Source of the DNA: Bin55 sp965203735
GTDB taxonomy: Bacteria > Pseudomonadota > Gammaproteobacteria > Pseudomonadales > Azotimanducaceae
Length of the DNA: 64,000 bases
Assembly: GCA_965203735.1 (NCBI GenBank)
Contig: OZ241909.1
Location: forward strand, 3,609,456 to 3,673,455
Reading direction: 5' to 3'
Shown: positions 17,471 to 26,426 of the stretch, piece after piece
Layout of the letters: each line of letters starts with the position of its first letter
How positions within the stretch are numbered: the first letter of the stretch is position 1
The notes under the pieces: generated by a model
Databases searched by the model: none
What the model was told of the DNA's origin: nothing
The model's input: only the letters and a program-made list of their open reading frames with translations
Program-made: the position numbers and the translations under genes

Positions 17471-18997
17471 ATGAACAACAATTGGCAACGCCGGGTCTTC
17501 TTCTCTGGTGATGGTTTCTTCCTGAACGATGTCGGCGATCTAATCCAGACAACATATATCGACCTTAGAGATCCGGCGAAACGAACGCCGTTCAAAACAC
17601 TAGTCAAGGGGTGCCCCAGGAAGCACGCGATCGACCTTGAGTGTACAACGATTCATCTTTCCAAGCCATCTGGTTACCAGACGTCGGGCGATGGCATGAT
17701 CAAAGATCCAGGAGAAGGGCTCGCAGAGCATGTCGTAACAGAACGTACCGATGATCCTGACGATCTTAGACGTGCTCAGACGATTAACGACGAGACCAAC
17801 AAGGTGTTTGAACTAAGTGGTTTTTCCATGAAACAGCAAACCCAGTCTCTTACGGTACGGGAGACGCAAAAGCTCACATATGGAAACAATTGGTGGGTTT
17901 ACTCGACCGCTATCGCGCCCACTTCGGAACAGGAGATGGAGGGCCTTCGTAACAGTCTTAGTTCAACGTACAACCACTTTACGAGGATTCATCGCCCCAT
18001 CACGTTTGCCCAATCGCTGGGGAGCATGGTTGCGGAGCAACTAGGTCCTCAATGTAAAGAGGGAACGATGACACACAAATTAGACCATGTTGGAGAATTC
18101 CAGACCAGACCCAAGATCCAGTGGATTATGCATGGTCCGGTGTGGTACGTCGACGACACCTATGAAACGATAGCACTCATACAGTCAACAATGAAAGGAT
18201 TGGAAGTTCCCGCGCAGATCTTCGTCAAGAACAAGCACTACTCCGACCAACGAGAATACCGTTTTGCTGTCCTCACGGAGAATAGCGAAACCAACGAGTC
18301 CATCGTAATGTCAGTTTCTCCAGCCATGCGAGGCGCGCTGGTAGAGATGTCCGCTATGTTGCGACCTGACACATCGATGCGGTCCTTTAGTCAACCGAAG
18401 GAAGGTTCAAGAATCTGTGACCAGGACAATAAGACAAACACTAAAGAATTCGAAGCATCAAATGTGGATTTGCACTCGGTTCCCTTCGCTGCCAACACAA
18501 AGAATATTCCAGTCACGCCAAGAGAGATTAGTCCATTGGCCGAAAACGAACCTAGCGAAGGTCGACGGAGGGCTCAAGTAACGCTCGAGGCACTCCGCCA
18601 CGCCGTGTGGTCAGTGCCTCAAGATTGCCGAGTTTCAGCGGCCAGTTCCGCTTGGTGGGCGGAATCTTTCATTTGCGAACTATGTCGATACTTCAAGAAA
18701 CCAGTCGACACAGTGTGTGTTGTAGCGAATGAGCACATACAAGTGAAGCTTAACTTCCCACAATCGGGTGGTGCGTCATCGGGCACTTTCACCGTAGGAC
18801 CCAATGGAATCTATGCACTTAGTCTGAAGACGCCCAAACATCAAGGCGTATCTTCGGGACAAGTAGTTCCTTTTGTGGGTTCGATAGTCCTTTTGGAGAC
18901 ACACATACTGGACTTGGAGCAAGCTGGCTTGGTGAGGCTCGATAACTCCAACACTCCGAAGGAGGAGCCACCTCCACTCCCCGAACATGTCGAATAA
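17471..18997 (+). CDS. Unknown 508-residue protein controlled by Nudix regulator
   Basis: I do not recognise this protein. It has no signal peptide or membrane segment. Residues about 1-280 look like one folded unit (GNNWWVYSTAIAP, WIMHGPVWYVDDTYE, then KHYSDQREYRFAVL, a Tyr-Arg-Phe pattern seen in several uncharacterised defence-associated families). Residues about 340-380 are low complexity. A second part (about 385-495) contains WSVPQDCRVSAASSAWWAE. The start ATG follows the two palindromic operators by 13 bases and lacks a clear Shine-Dalgarno. It ends in TAA, with TGA one codon later. Its only partner is the divergent NrtR-like gene, so a role in NAD or nucleotide stress is possible but unproven. 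Confidence 0.72.
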   Translation: MNNNWQRRVFFSGDGFFLNDVGDLIQTTYIDLRDPAKRTPFKTLVKGCPRKHAIDLECTTIHLSKPSGYQTSGDGMIKDPGEGLAEHVVTERTDDPDDLRRAQTINDETNKVFELSGFSMKQQTQSLTVRETQKLTYGNNWWVYSTAIAPTSEQEMEGLRNSLSSTYNHFTRIHRPITFAQSLGSMVAEQLGPQCKEGTMTHKLDHVGEFQTRPKIQWIMHGPVWYVDDTYETIALIQSTMKGLEVPAQIFVKNKHYSDQREYRFAVLTENSETNESIVMSVSPAMRGALVEMSAMLRPDTSMRSFSQPKEGSRICDQDNKTNTKEFEASNVDLHSVPFAANTKNIPVTPREISPLAENEPSEGRRRAQVTLEALRHAVWSVPQDCRVSAASSAWWAESFICELCRYFKKPVDTVCVVANEHIQVKLNFPQSGGASSGTFTVGPNGIYALSLKTPKHQGVSSGQVVPFVGSIVLLETHILDLEQAGLVRLDNSNTPKEEPPPLPEHVE

Positions 18998-19002
18998 GAC
19001 TG

Positions 19003-19166
19003 AAATCTCGAGTATTTCTGGAGATTTTAGATCTGGAATGCACTTATAGGTCGCTCGAATACAAGTCATGACGACGAAAAATCGTCGATGGCATGAAACT
19101 GCTAGTGGCTCCGATTCTTTCCAGCTCTCACTCTCGTTCAGGAAGACGCCCGCGAGATGTACGCGG
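19003..19166. other. Short inverted repeats after the 508-residue gene
   Basis: Two inverted repeats lie between this gene and the decayed methyltransferase: AAATCTC/GAGATTT at 19003-19027 and CCCGCG/CGCGGG near 19148-19166. Neither has a T-run. They may act as weak bidirectional terminators. Confidence 0.3.
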
Positions 19167-19213
19167 GAACTCGCATGATGCGTCTGGGACGTGGCTCCAC
19201 GAAAATCTACTGC

Positions 19214-19936
19214 CTAATTCGGCTTACGAGTATGCACAAGAAAACTCGGAGCAAAAATACCGAGTTTGCCTGCTTCCACAAGCGAGTCTGCAGCCGTGTT
19301 TAGAAATTTGGCTGTTTCCGTCATACCCGCTGGAATCAATTTCAGTCGTTCCAATAGACCGCTTGATTGAGCAGTAATGGCTCTCCCCAGAGGGGTGCGT
19401 GCCGCGGAAGAGAATGAAAAGTCGCGCCTTTATAGAGCCATATACCAAGGAGTGGAGAGATTCCCTTCGACTGCTTGTTGGTCTTTCGCTTCAATCACTT
19501 CAAAGCCGGCAGATTCCACAATTTCGACGTATTGACTAGTTATTAGTACGCCTGATGTTGCATTATTGCGTTTAGTTCTTTCTCGAATCTCATTATGTCG
19601 GCAATTCGAGGAGTAGAACGAATCTGTAAATTTCCAGTCCACAATTGCTGCTTCCCCACCGGGTTTAAGCAGTCGAAAGAGTTCTCGGAATGCCAACCCT
19701 CTATCAGGCGCATGGCAAATTGCTTCGAATGAGTACATCGCATCGAATGTACTGTCTTTCAGCGGAACATTCATGTAGTTTGCGTACAGAAATGAGCATG
19801 ATTTGTCCAACCCAGACTCACGGACCCGGTCTCCCTGCCCATGTAATATTGGATGATTGCTGTTCGTCCAGTAATCGAGTAAATTCGGCTCGGCTACAAG
19901 GACAGAGAACTGTGCAGTAGGACTCGAAGGATGCAC
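19214..19936 (-). pseudogene. Sterol methyltransferase-like gene, decayed copy 1
   Basis: A near-duplicate of the methyltransferase at 21548-22543, with high DNA similarity from about 19201 to about 19840. It keeps FEAICHAPDRGLAFRELF, LLKPGGEAAIVDW and a C-terminus ending FLVHTRKPN before TAG at 19214. Two lesions are seen. An in-frame TAA at 19430-19432 replaces the CAA of copy 2, after which the frame stays open to the normal end. The N-terminal part, including the SAM-binding glycine motif, diverges into unrelated sequence upstream of about 19840. Probably non-functional. The two copies flank the first Rieske gene. Confidence 0.8.
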
Positions 19937-20366
19937 AGTACTAAAACTAATTCCCTTCGAATCCCGTAATTAATGCAGTCTATAAACATCAATCTACCTT
20001 CATACACCGACAAGTTTGATGTACCGAATTTATCAAACATATCAACTCAACTTGTGTGACACTAACAGCGTACAGAATTTGGCACGTTCAGCAAACGGAT
20101 GTTAGAATGCTTCCATCGGACGGGGAAAGCGCTGGTGTCGGTCAGGGAGGAGATGTACGTGAAGGGGTAGACTACTTGAAAGATCTTCTCTTGTGCCAAG
20201 TGCTCAATACCACTATCATCACAAGTGCAAATTCCCACGACCCTATCTATCTGGGCGGGTGCACCAACTAAACGGCTAACGCTTCGAACACATCCGAAGG
20301 AGAGCTTTATCTGATGGCGGAAATCTCTCAGGTTGCAAGATTCGTTTGAATTTAAGATCCAATTCG
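19937..20366. other. Intergenic region before the first Rieske gene
   Basis: About 430 bases that may hold the eroded 5' part of the decayed methyltransferase (leftward) and the promoter of the rightward Rieske gene. I see no credible gene and no clear promoter motif. Confidence 0.3.
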
Positions 20367-21416
20367 ATGAACCGCTACCCATTTACCAACCACCCCGAAG
20401 GTTGGTATTTTGTTGCGCGTTCAGAGGATGTGAAAGCGGGAAAGCTCTCGAGTCTGCGCTGGCTCGGCAAGGAAATTGTGGCGTGGAGAAGTGGTCCTGA
20501 CGATATCGTGTCCGTAGCTGCTGCTTCTTGTCCCCACAAGGGCGCAAGTTTAGCCCCTGAACATGGCGGAAGACTCATTGATGGGCTGCTTGTATGTCCG
20601 TTTCATGGCTTTAGCTACGATGGATCAGGTAGTTGCGTTGCAGTGCAGGACAGAAGCAGAGTACCTCAAAGGAACTGCAAATTGGACAAGATTCCGACTT
20701 GCGAAGTCAACGACATGATCCTGGGATATCACGGCGACATTCCACGTTTCCATATTCCAAAGCTAGATGATGATGGGTGGACCAAAAAGGCATGGGGAAG
20801 CCTGTCGTTGCGTACTCATATTCAGGAAGTTGTTGAGAACGTAGTTGATCTCAACCATTTCCTCTATGTTCATGGATACAAGCGAATAGGTCCTGTCGAG
20901 CCGCCAACTGTTGACGGATGCCACTTCACTACGGGCATGACAGTTACGGGTCGATTGAATGTGCCGTTGTTAAAAAACGCACACTACAACTCCGACATAG
21001 AGTTCCACTTATGGGGACTCGGATATTTCTTCTGGGAAACGTCGTCCGACTATGGCGTACAGACACGGAATTGGTTAATTTGTGTACCCGACAATGACGA
21101 CTTGACACTACACTATGCGGTCGCCATTGGAGCGAATGAAGGTGCCAATACCGGTGCAATGAGATTTCTACCAATGAACTTGCTTAGAAGGTTAATCCGG
21201 AGCCTGGTACTGTATGAGACTGGGGTCACATTGAAACAGGATAGGGATATTTGGAACGGAAAATCGTATCTTGAGAAGCCACAGCTCATATCCACTGACG
21301 GGGCATTCTTCAAGTATCGAGAATATTGCCAGCAGTTCTACGAAGTTCACTCTAGTCTGCCAATCGACCAAAGCAACACACCAAAAGAAAACCGTTTTGG
21401 GCTAGAGACCCGCTAG
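20367..21416 (+). CDS. Rieske [2Fe-2S] oxygenase, KshA/Neverland-like (1)
   Basis: A 349-residue Rieske non-heme iron oxygenase. The Rieske ligands are CPH (Cys55, His57) and CPFH (Cys77, His80). The catalytic iron motif DLNHFLYVH gives Asp161, His164 and His169. The N-terminal HPEGWYFVARSEDVKAGKL segment resembles 3-ketosteroid 9-alpha-hydroxylase (KshA), SdmA sterol demethylase and cholesterol 7-desaturase type enzymes, rather than classic aromatic dioxygenases. I chose the ATG at 20367 over a TTG at 20346 because the conserved region begins at once. It lies between two copies of a methyltransferase gene. Needs a reductase, not present in the window. Substrate unknown; sterol-like by context. 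Confidence 0.85.
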   Translation: MNRYPFTNHPEGWYFVARSEDVKAGKLSSLRWLGKEIVAWRSGPDDIVSVAAASCPHKGASLAPEHGGRLIDGLLVCPFHGFSYDGSGSCVAVQDRSRVPQRNCKLDKIPTCEVNDMILGYHGDIPRFHIPKLDDDGWTKKAWGSLSLRTHIQEVVENVVDLNHFLYVHGYKRIGPVEPPTVDGCHFTTGMTVTGRLNVPLLKNAHYNSDIEFHLWGLGYFFWETSSDYGVQTRNWLICVPDNDDLTLHYAVAIGANEGANTGAMRFLPMNLLRRLIRSLVLYETGVTLKQDRDIWNGKSYLEKPQLISTDGAFFKYREYCQQFYEVHSSLPIDQSNTPKENRFGLETR

Positions 21417-21547
21417 CTTGGACCATCCCGTGCAAAATTGGGCGTCTTCTGTTTTCTCCTTTACAGGCACTCCGATCAAGTAGAGCTATACCAAGAGTCA
21501 ACTGTTTGCATGAAAGGCGATAGGAGACTTCTTCGAGAATGTACTGC

Positions 21548-22543
21548 CTAAATCGGTTTTCGAAGATGCACAAGAAAACTCGGAGCAAAAATCCCCAGTT
21601 TGCCTGCTTCCACGAGCGAGTCTGCGGCCGTGTTTAGGAATTTGGCTGTTTCCGTCGTACCTGATGGAATCAATTTCAGTCGTTCCAAGAGACTACTTGA
21701 TTGAGCAGTCATGGCTCGCCCCAGAGGGGTGCGTGCCGCGGAAGAGAATGAAAAGTCCCGCCCTTGTAGGGCCATATACCAAGGGGTGGACGGATTCCCT
21801 TCGACTGCTTGTTGGTCTTTCGCTTCAATCACTTCAAAGCCGGCAGATTCCACAACTTCGTCGTATTGGCTAGCTCCTAGCAAGCCTGGAGTTGCGTTGT
21901 TACGTTCAATCCTTTCTCGAATCTCATTGTGTCGGCAATTCGAGGAGTCGAACGAATCTGTAAATATCCAGTCCACAATTGCTGCTTCCCCACCGGGTTT
22001 AAGCAATCGAAAGAGTTCTCGAAATGCCAACCCTCTATCAGGCGCATGGCAGATTGCTTCGAATGAATACATCGCATGAAATGTACCGTCTTTCAACGGA
22101 ACACTCATGTAGTTTGCGTACAGAAACGAGCATGATTTCTCCAACCCAGCCTTACGGACTCGATCTCTCCCCCGACGAATCTGGTGCTGACTGAAGTTGA
22201 TACCAACGATGTTAGCCCCTGATGCTTTACCAATACTGACGAGCGGACCACCAACACCACACCCTATATCCGCGACCTCCATGCCTGGACCGAGCCGAAG
22301 AAGTTGCGCGATTTCTTCGTCGTGGCGCTTCTGAGACGATTTCAAGCTCTCACCTGGGCGTCGCGGTGAGAAATGAAATGTTGTACCCCAAGCCCATTCG
22401 TAAAAAGATGTTACGGCATCTTAAAAACGGCTAACAAGTCGTGGCTGTTCGGAGATTCGGAGAGAGTCATCGGGAGAAAGTTCTCCAACTTCACGAAGCC
22501 CTCGAAAGTCTTGCAAGGCCTGATTCAATCTGTCTCGGTTCAT
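21548..22543 (-). CDS. Sterol methyltransferase-like gene, full length with in-frame TAA (copy 2)
   Basis: From ATG at 22543 to TAG at 21548 the frame encodes 331 codons resembling SAM-dependent sterol C-24-methyltransferases, interrupted once by TAA at 22421-22423 (codon 41). Both sides are clearly homologous. Before it comes LRISEQPRLVSRF; after it DAVTSFYEWAWGTTFHF, which is SMT region I. Then come the SAM motif DIGCGVGGP, YSFEAICHAPD (region III) and VDWIFTDSF (region IV). Aligned without gaps to the intact gene at 34409, the TAA sits where that protein has Tyr51. Without readthrough only the part from a downstream start (TTG near 22345) would be made, lacking region I. Either a recent pseudogene or a gene read through UAA. 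Confidence 0.75.
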
Positions 22544-23227
22544 ACGGTTCGCTCTGACCAAATTTGCGTACAAGAGTGATTTTAGAAGGTTCTTTAGATT
22601 AGTTCCTGTGCCGCTAACGTGAAACACACTGGAGAGTCAGAATTCCACATCAATTGCCGTGCCCTGTTCCGATTAGATAGATCTATGTGTACGAACCAAT
22701 CTTCGTCCTACATACGAATTGCCTTTATGAACTTGCTAATTTGGTATGGGTTCGACTGAATTGGAAGACAACAGTGATTTCGCTGTGGTCTATTCGGGTT
22801 GATCCATGTGCCAGACGGGAAACAGCCTCGTATCTACTGATACCACTTCGCATGCCTTTTCTCTCGGCAACCCGTACCATCACATCGTTAAGCCAATATC
22901 CGTTTGACCACTTTCAAATGAAAAGATCAGTGCACCGAACAGGTCGTGTCGCGAGGTAGCGTTATGTAAGTGATTTACTTGACGAGCGTTCGCCGGACGG
23001 GTATGACCACGTTAGCAAGTCCGATCCGATCCCTTATCCCTTTAACTAGATTGCCACAGCCCTGCACATCGGTTCTCTACTCGAATGATGAAGGCGAACC
23101 AGCCCAAGAAAAACGAGTCAAGATTGATGAATTGGGCAGTTTCGATTAGTTTCTTCTGAATGCTCCCGAGAGTGCCAACCGTAACAGGACCCTCGTTTAG
23201 AAGCTTTGATCAGGAAACAAGCATGGC
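22544..23227. other. Non-coding stretch between methyltransferase copy 2 and the P450 gene
   Basis: About 680 bases without a convincing gene. Open frames here are short and unlike known proteins. A relic of lost sequence is possible. It separates the P450 gene from the methyltransferase on the same strand. Confidence 0.35.
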
Positions 23228-25270
23228 TCAAGTATCCAACTCTCGCCTCTGTTCAGCTACGAGAAACTGAAGTTTCTTGCTGGGTTTCATTGACGGGAAC
23301 GGTCTAGTCCGATTCTTGTAGTTCTTCGGGTGAACCTTGAGTGTGAAATAGCGAGCCACCATAAGCAAGTTTGTAGCCAGCTGCAGTTCCATCATTCGAT
23401 TGCCAAGGCACGTATGTGTACCGAGTCCATACGGAGCGAACCCACGACCAAGATGTTCGTTCCGAGGGGGCGAGTACCGATCAATGTCAAATGTGAAAGG
23501 TTCGGGGAAAACATCGTCCATGAAGTGGGGTGCTGATTGACAAATGACTAGCCGAGAATTCACAGGAAGGACGAATCCTTCCACCACACATGGATTCATC
23601 ACATCGCGGAAAGCAGCCGGGACAATTGGATACATTCGATGGCATTCAAGAATGAATCGTTGGGTGATATCGATTGCGTCACCTCGAATGGCACTCCCAA
23701 CGGGGTCCCCCTTTTCGAAGAGAGCATCCGCCTCTTGCCGAATTTGTTCGCAAATTTCTGGTTGTGATGCCATTGAGTAGAGCGCATAGCTGAAGCTGTC
23801 CCCTAAGTACACGCTGGCGATTAACGCTGCAGTCAATTGAAATCGCAGATTTGTCGCAGGAACCAATTGTGGATCGCTTGCGTGCAGGCTCAACCAATCG
23901 TCGGCAAGATCCCGAGGGCATCCTGCTCGTTGGGCAGGTGTGTGAACGCTTTGAATCCGCTCCAACAAGACATCGACAGCCTTTGCCTTTCGCTTCATTC
24001 CTGGCGTATTGAGCATGAACTTGGGCAGCACCTTGACCATGTGTGTGGAGAGTGCACGTTCCTTGTACTTTGCTAGGTCGTCAAAAAGATCCTGTGTATC
24101 AACTGCGAGGAATAATTGCGAAACTTGCGCATTTATCATGCGCCTACACAATTCAGTTGCTTGATACGCCTCTCCAGTCTTCCATTCCCCCATAAATCTG
24201 CGGGCCTCAATGAGTACCGTTTGGATCTGATCCTCCAACCGTTTTCGAGAGTATCCAGCCGACATAGCTTTACGTAAGCGGAAATGGTCAGCTCCATCGA
24301 GCGAAGGCATGACTCCCGCTGCGCCATAGATCGATTCGAAGTCATTGAAGTAATCTCGAGATCTCAAGTAACTTCGTCCATGGCGGTGCACCCAGTGATT
24401 CGTCTCAGGTCCGGCGAGAAAAATCATCGATGACATTGGCATGCGAAAGACCGGACCAAATTTCTCAGCAAGTTCACAAAACAATGCAGGCAGATTGCCA
24501 CTTCCTAGATGGGGACTGGACAACAACTTGCCCATAGAAACCGTAGGTATCTTCTTACTTAGGCCTGGGTGCTGAAGTAGAGGGCCCGCAAGATTGTGCG
24601 AGACCGCTTCGGCGATGCAACGCCCGATCAAATCCATCTGACAGATGTGATTGATACGTTCCTCGGACTCCTCGTCAAGTTGGTATATGAACCGAAAAAC
24701 ATCGCATGTGTTGACAAGGCAAACTAGAAGAATGTCACGCACATCGGGAATCTCATCTGTGAAGATTGCTCGTTCGATGCGCGACTTTACGAACTCACTT
24801 TGTAAGACTGGTGCCGAACGAGCTTCCTCGTCCAACCAAGTGCTCGCACGTACAAAAGTCCAGAAATCCCCGTCGTGATGCTCCAAAATCCTCAACTCAA
24901 CCAATCGGTCTAATGTCGTATCAATAATTGACTCGCCCAAGTGTGCAAATCGTTCGATCCAATAGCTTGTGTTTCGAGTCTTGGATTCTGACGCTATTTC
25001 TTTCAGGATTGGGTCGAGGACCGTATCACCAGTTTCCGTCGAATCTAAAACCATCAACGATTCCATGTCAGTGTCGATTCTTAATTGAAGAGACAATTCG
25101 GCGAGTACAGCCCCAGCTAAGGCACAGTTCAAATTCCATCCTGGAATTTGGTGGAAGAAACCAGAGTCCTCATCAAGGAGCATCAACACAAGCTCGTCAG
25201 TCAACGTTAGCGAGCCGTGTTTTTCGGTTAGTTCCGTTGCTCCTTCAACGATATCCAAGGTTTTTGCCAT
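23228..25270 (-). CDS. GPP34 (GOLPH3) domain-cytochrome P450 fusion
   Basis: A 680-residue two-domain protein. Residues about 15-235 match the GPP34/GOLPH3 fold, which in eukaryotes binds PI4P on Golgi membranes: LTDELVLMLLDEDSGFF, ALAGAVLAELSLQLRI, TETGDTVLDPIL and LDRLVELRILEHH. Residues about 245-675 are a cytochrome P450 with the K-helix ECHR (Glu542, Arg545) and haem loop FAPYGLGTHTC with the ligand Cys621. The I-helix reads YLGDSFSYAL, lacking the usual acid-threonine pair. No transmembrane anchor is seen, so the GPP34 part may serve as the membrane or lipid tether. It follows the LolA-like gene by 79 bases and is probably in the same operon. Substrate unknown. Confidence 0.88.
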   Translation of the reverse strand: MAKTLDIVEGATELTEKHGSLTLTDELVLMLLDEDSGFFHQIPGWNLNCALAGAVLAELSLQLRIDTDMESLMVLDSTETGDTVLDPILKEIASESKTRNTSYWIERFAHLGESIIDTTLDRLVELRILEHHDGDFWTFVRASTWLDEEARSAPVLQSEFVKSRIERAIFTDEIPDVRDILLVCLVNTCDVFRFIYQLDEESEERINHICQMDLIGRCIAEAVSHNLAGPLLQHPGLSKKIPTVSMGKLLSSPHLGSGNLPALFCELAEKFGPVFRMPMSSMIFLAGPETNHWVHRHGRSYLRSRDYFNDFESIYGAAGVMPSLDGADHFRLRKAMSAGYSRKRLEDQIQTVLIEARRFMGEWKTGEAYQATELCRRMINAQVSQLFLAVDTQDLFDDLAKYKERALSTHMVKVLPKFMLNTPGMKRKAKAVDVLLERIQSVHTPAQRAGCPRDLADDWLSLHASDPQLVPATNLRFQLTAALIASVYLGDSFSYALYSMASQPEICEQIRQEADALFEKGDPVGSAIRGDAIDITQRFILECHRMYPIVPAAFRDVMNPCVVEGFVLPVNSRLVICQSAPHFMDDVFPEPFTFDIDRYSPPRNEHLGRGFAPYGLGTHTCLGNRMMELQLATNLLMVARYFTLKVHPKNYKNRTRPFPSMKPSKKLQFLVAEQRRELDT

Positions 25271-25349
25271 CAGTCTACACCTCTCCGCTTTGCGACTTCC
25301 ATGCCGGGCGAATTTTCAAAATTTTCACGGGGTTACAAAACTTGCAAAG

Positions 25350-26177
25350 CTAGCGTGCCCGTCTTAGTGCTGTCTGAGTGAAGTCATTCTCTTCGAGATT
25401 GGACTCAAAGTCGAAGTTCGACCACTGCAGCGTGGTGCTCTTTCCAGTGAGATGGTTCGACATAGTGAGCTTTGTTCCGCGCCAAAACTGTTCAAGAAAC
25501 TTCTCAAAGTCCTCAACCACTAAAGTCTTGAGATGCTGGCCACCACGGTCGAAGTACTGTACTTGCACTGTACGAAGTTCCTCTGTGTCAATCCAGACCA
25601 ATTGACGCGAATAACCAGAATCTGAATCGAGCGGAATGCGCTCGGAGACAGTACACTCAAGTTCGCCGTATGCCTCATCCCGCAACAATCGATGAGTAAA
25701 CTTGGCGACCTCAATTGCACCCAAGTCCTCGTAAGAGAATTCGCTACCCATGAATGATCCGGACTGTTTTGAGGAACTTATGCGCTTCACTCGATTCAGA
25801 GCAGGGAGAAAGAGCCACTGATCGTCTGGCTCGTCAATGTGTGCATGAACGAGAAAGGCTGTTCCCCGAACATCGCGAGGTCGATCAAACACGAACAACG
25901 TCCGATCTCCGTCGCCGTCCATTTCGAGGACCTTCAGTGAGACTTCGCGTTCACTCTCTCGACCTTCCTTATTGCGCAACACCATTTTCAGGTCTGCGGT
26001 GAACTGCCCAAAACCTTTCTGTCTCTCGCGAGCTTCTTCGGCGATCCGAAGCCCTGCTTCCTCGGCAGGATCCTCTGCTTGCACTGGAGTATCCCCAATC
26101 CAAGCTATGACTGCACATAGCAGACCAAAGTGGGCAATGTGCAAACCAGAAATTGAATCTTGTCGCGATTGAGTCAT
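25350..26177 (-). CDS. LolA-like outer-membrane lipoprotein-sorting family protein
   Basis: A 275-residue periplasmic protein with a signal peptide over about residues 1-34 (ending near PVQA) and the LolA-like fold of the 'outer membrane lipoprotein-sorting protein' family (DRTLFVFDRPRDVRGTAFLVH, WLFLPALNRVKRISS, SGSFMGSEFSYEDLG). Such proteins regularly sit beside MMPL/RND transporters and outer-membrane barrels, as here, and are thought to carry a lipid or lipid-linked cargo across the periplasm. In this locus the cargo may be the product of the oxygenase and methyltransferase genes; that is inference. Confidence 0.88.
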   Translation of the reverse strand: MTQSRQDSISGLHIAHFGLLCAVIAWIGDTPVQAEDPAEEAGLRIAEEARERQKGFGQFTADLKMVLRNKEGRESEREVSLKVLEMDGDGDRTLFVFDRPRDVRGTAFLVHAHIDEPDDQWLFLPALNRVKRISSSKQSGSFMGSEFSYEDLGAIEVAKFTHRLLRDEAYGELECTVSERIPLDSDSGYSRQLVWIDTEELRTVQVQYFDRGGQHLKTLVVEDFEKFLEQFWRGTKLTMSNHLTGKSTTLQWSNFDFESNLEENDFTQTALRRAR

Positions 26178-26426
26178 CGCTGCTACACATACAAAAAATA
26201 AACATTCAATTGTAGCACTTCTCTATATTGAGAATACTGTACAAAAAACCTGATATGCAATCAGTTTCTACGAAAAATTTCCATACCGACCACCAAAATA
26301 ATCTTTGTTTCTGGAGGGGTTGAAATGTCGAAATAAGAACTTTCTTTAGGCTTTTTAGCTGCATCTGCACTCCAAAGATAGATGCAAATCTATCAACATG
26401 CTAAAACCAGCTTTCAAGCCCTCTGC
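26178..26426. other. Gap between LolA-like and beta-barrel genes
   Basis: A 249-base gap holding the inverted repeat TGCATCT/AGATGCA (26360-26386). No gene is seen. The size leaves room for a separate promoter for the LolA-like and P450 genes. Confidence 0.3.
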
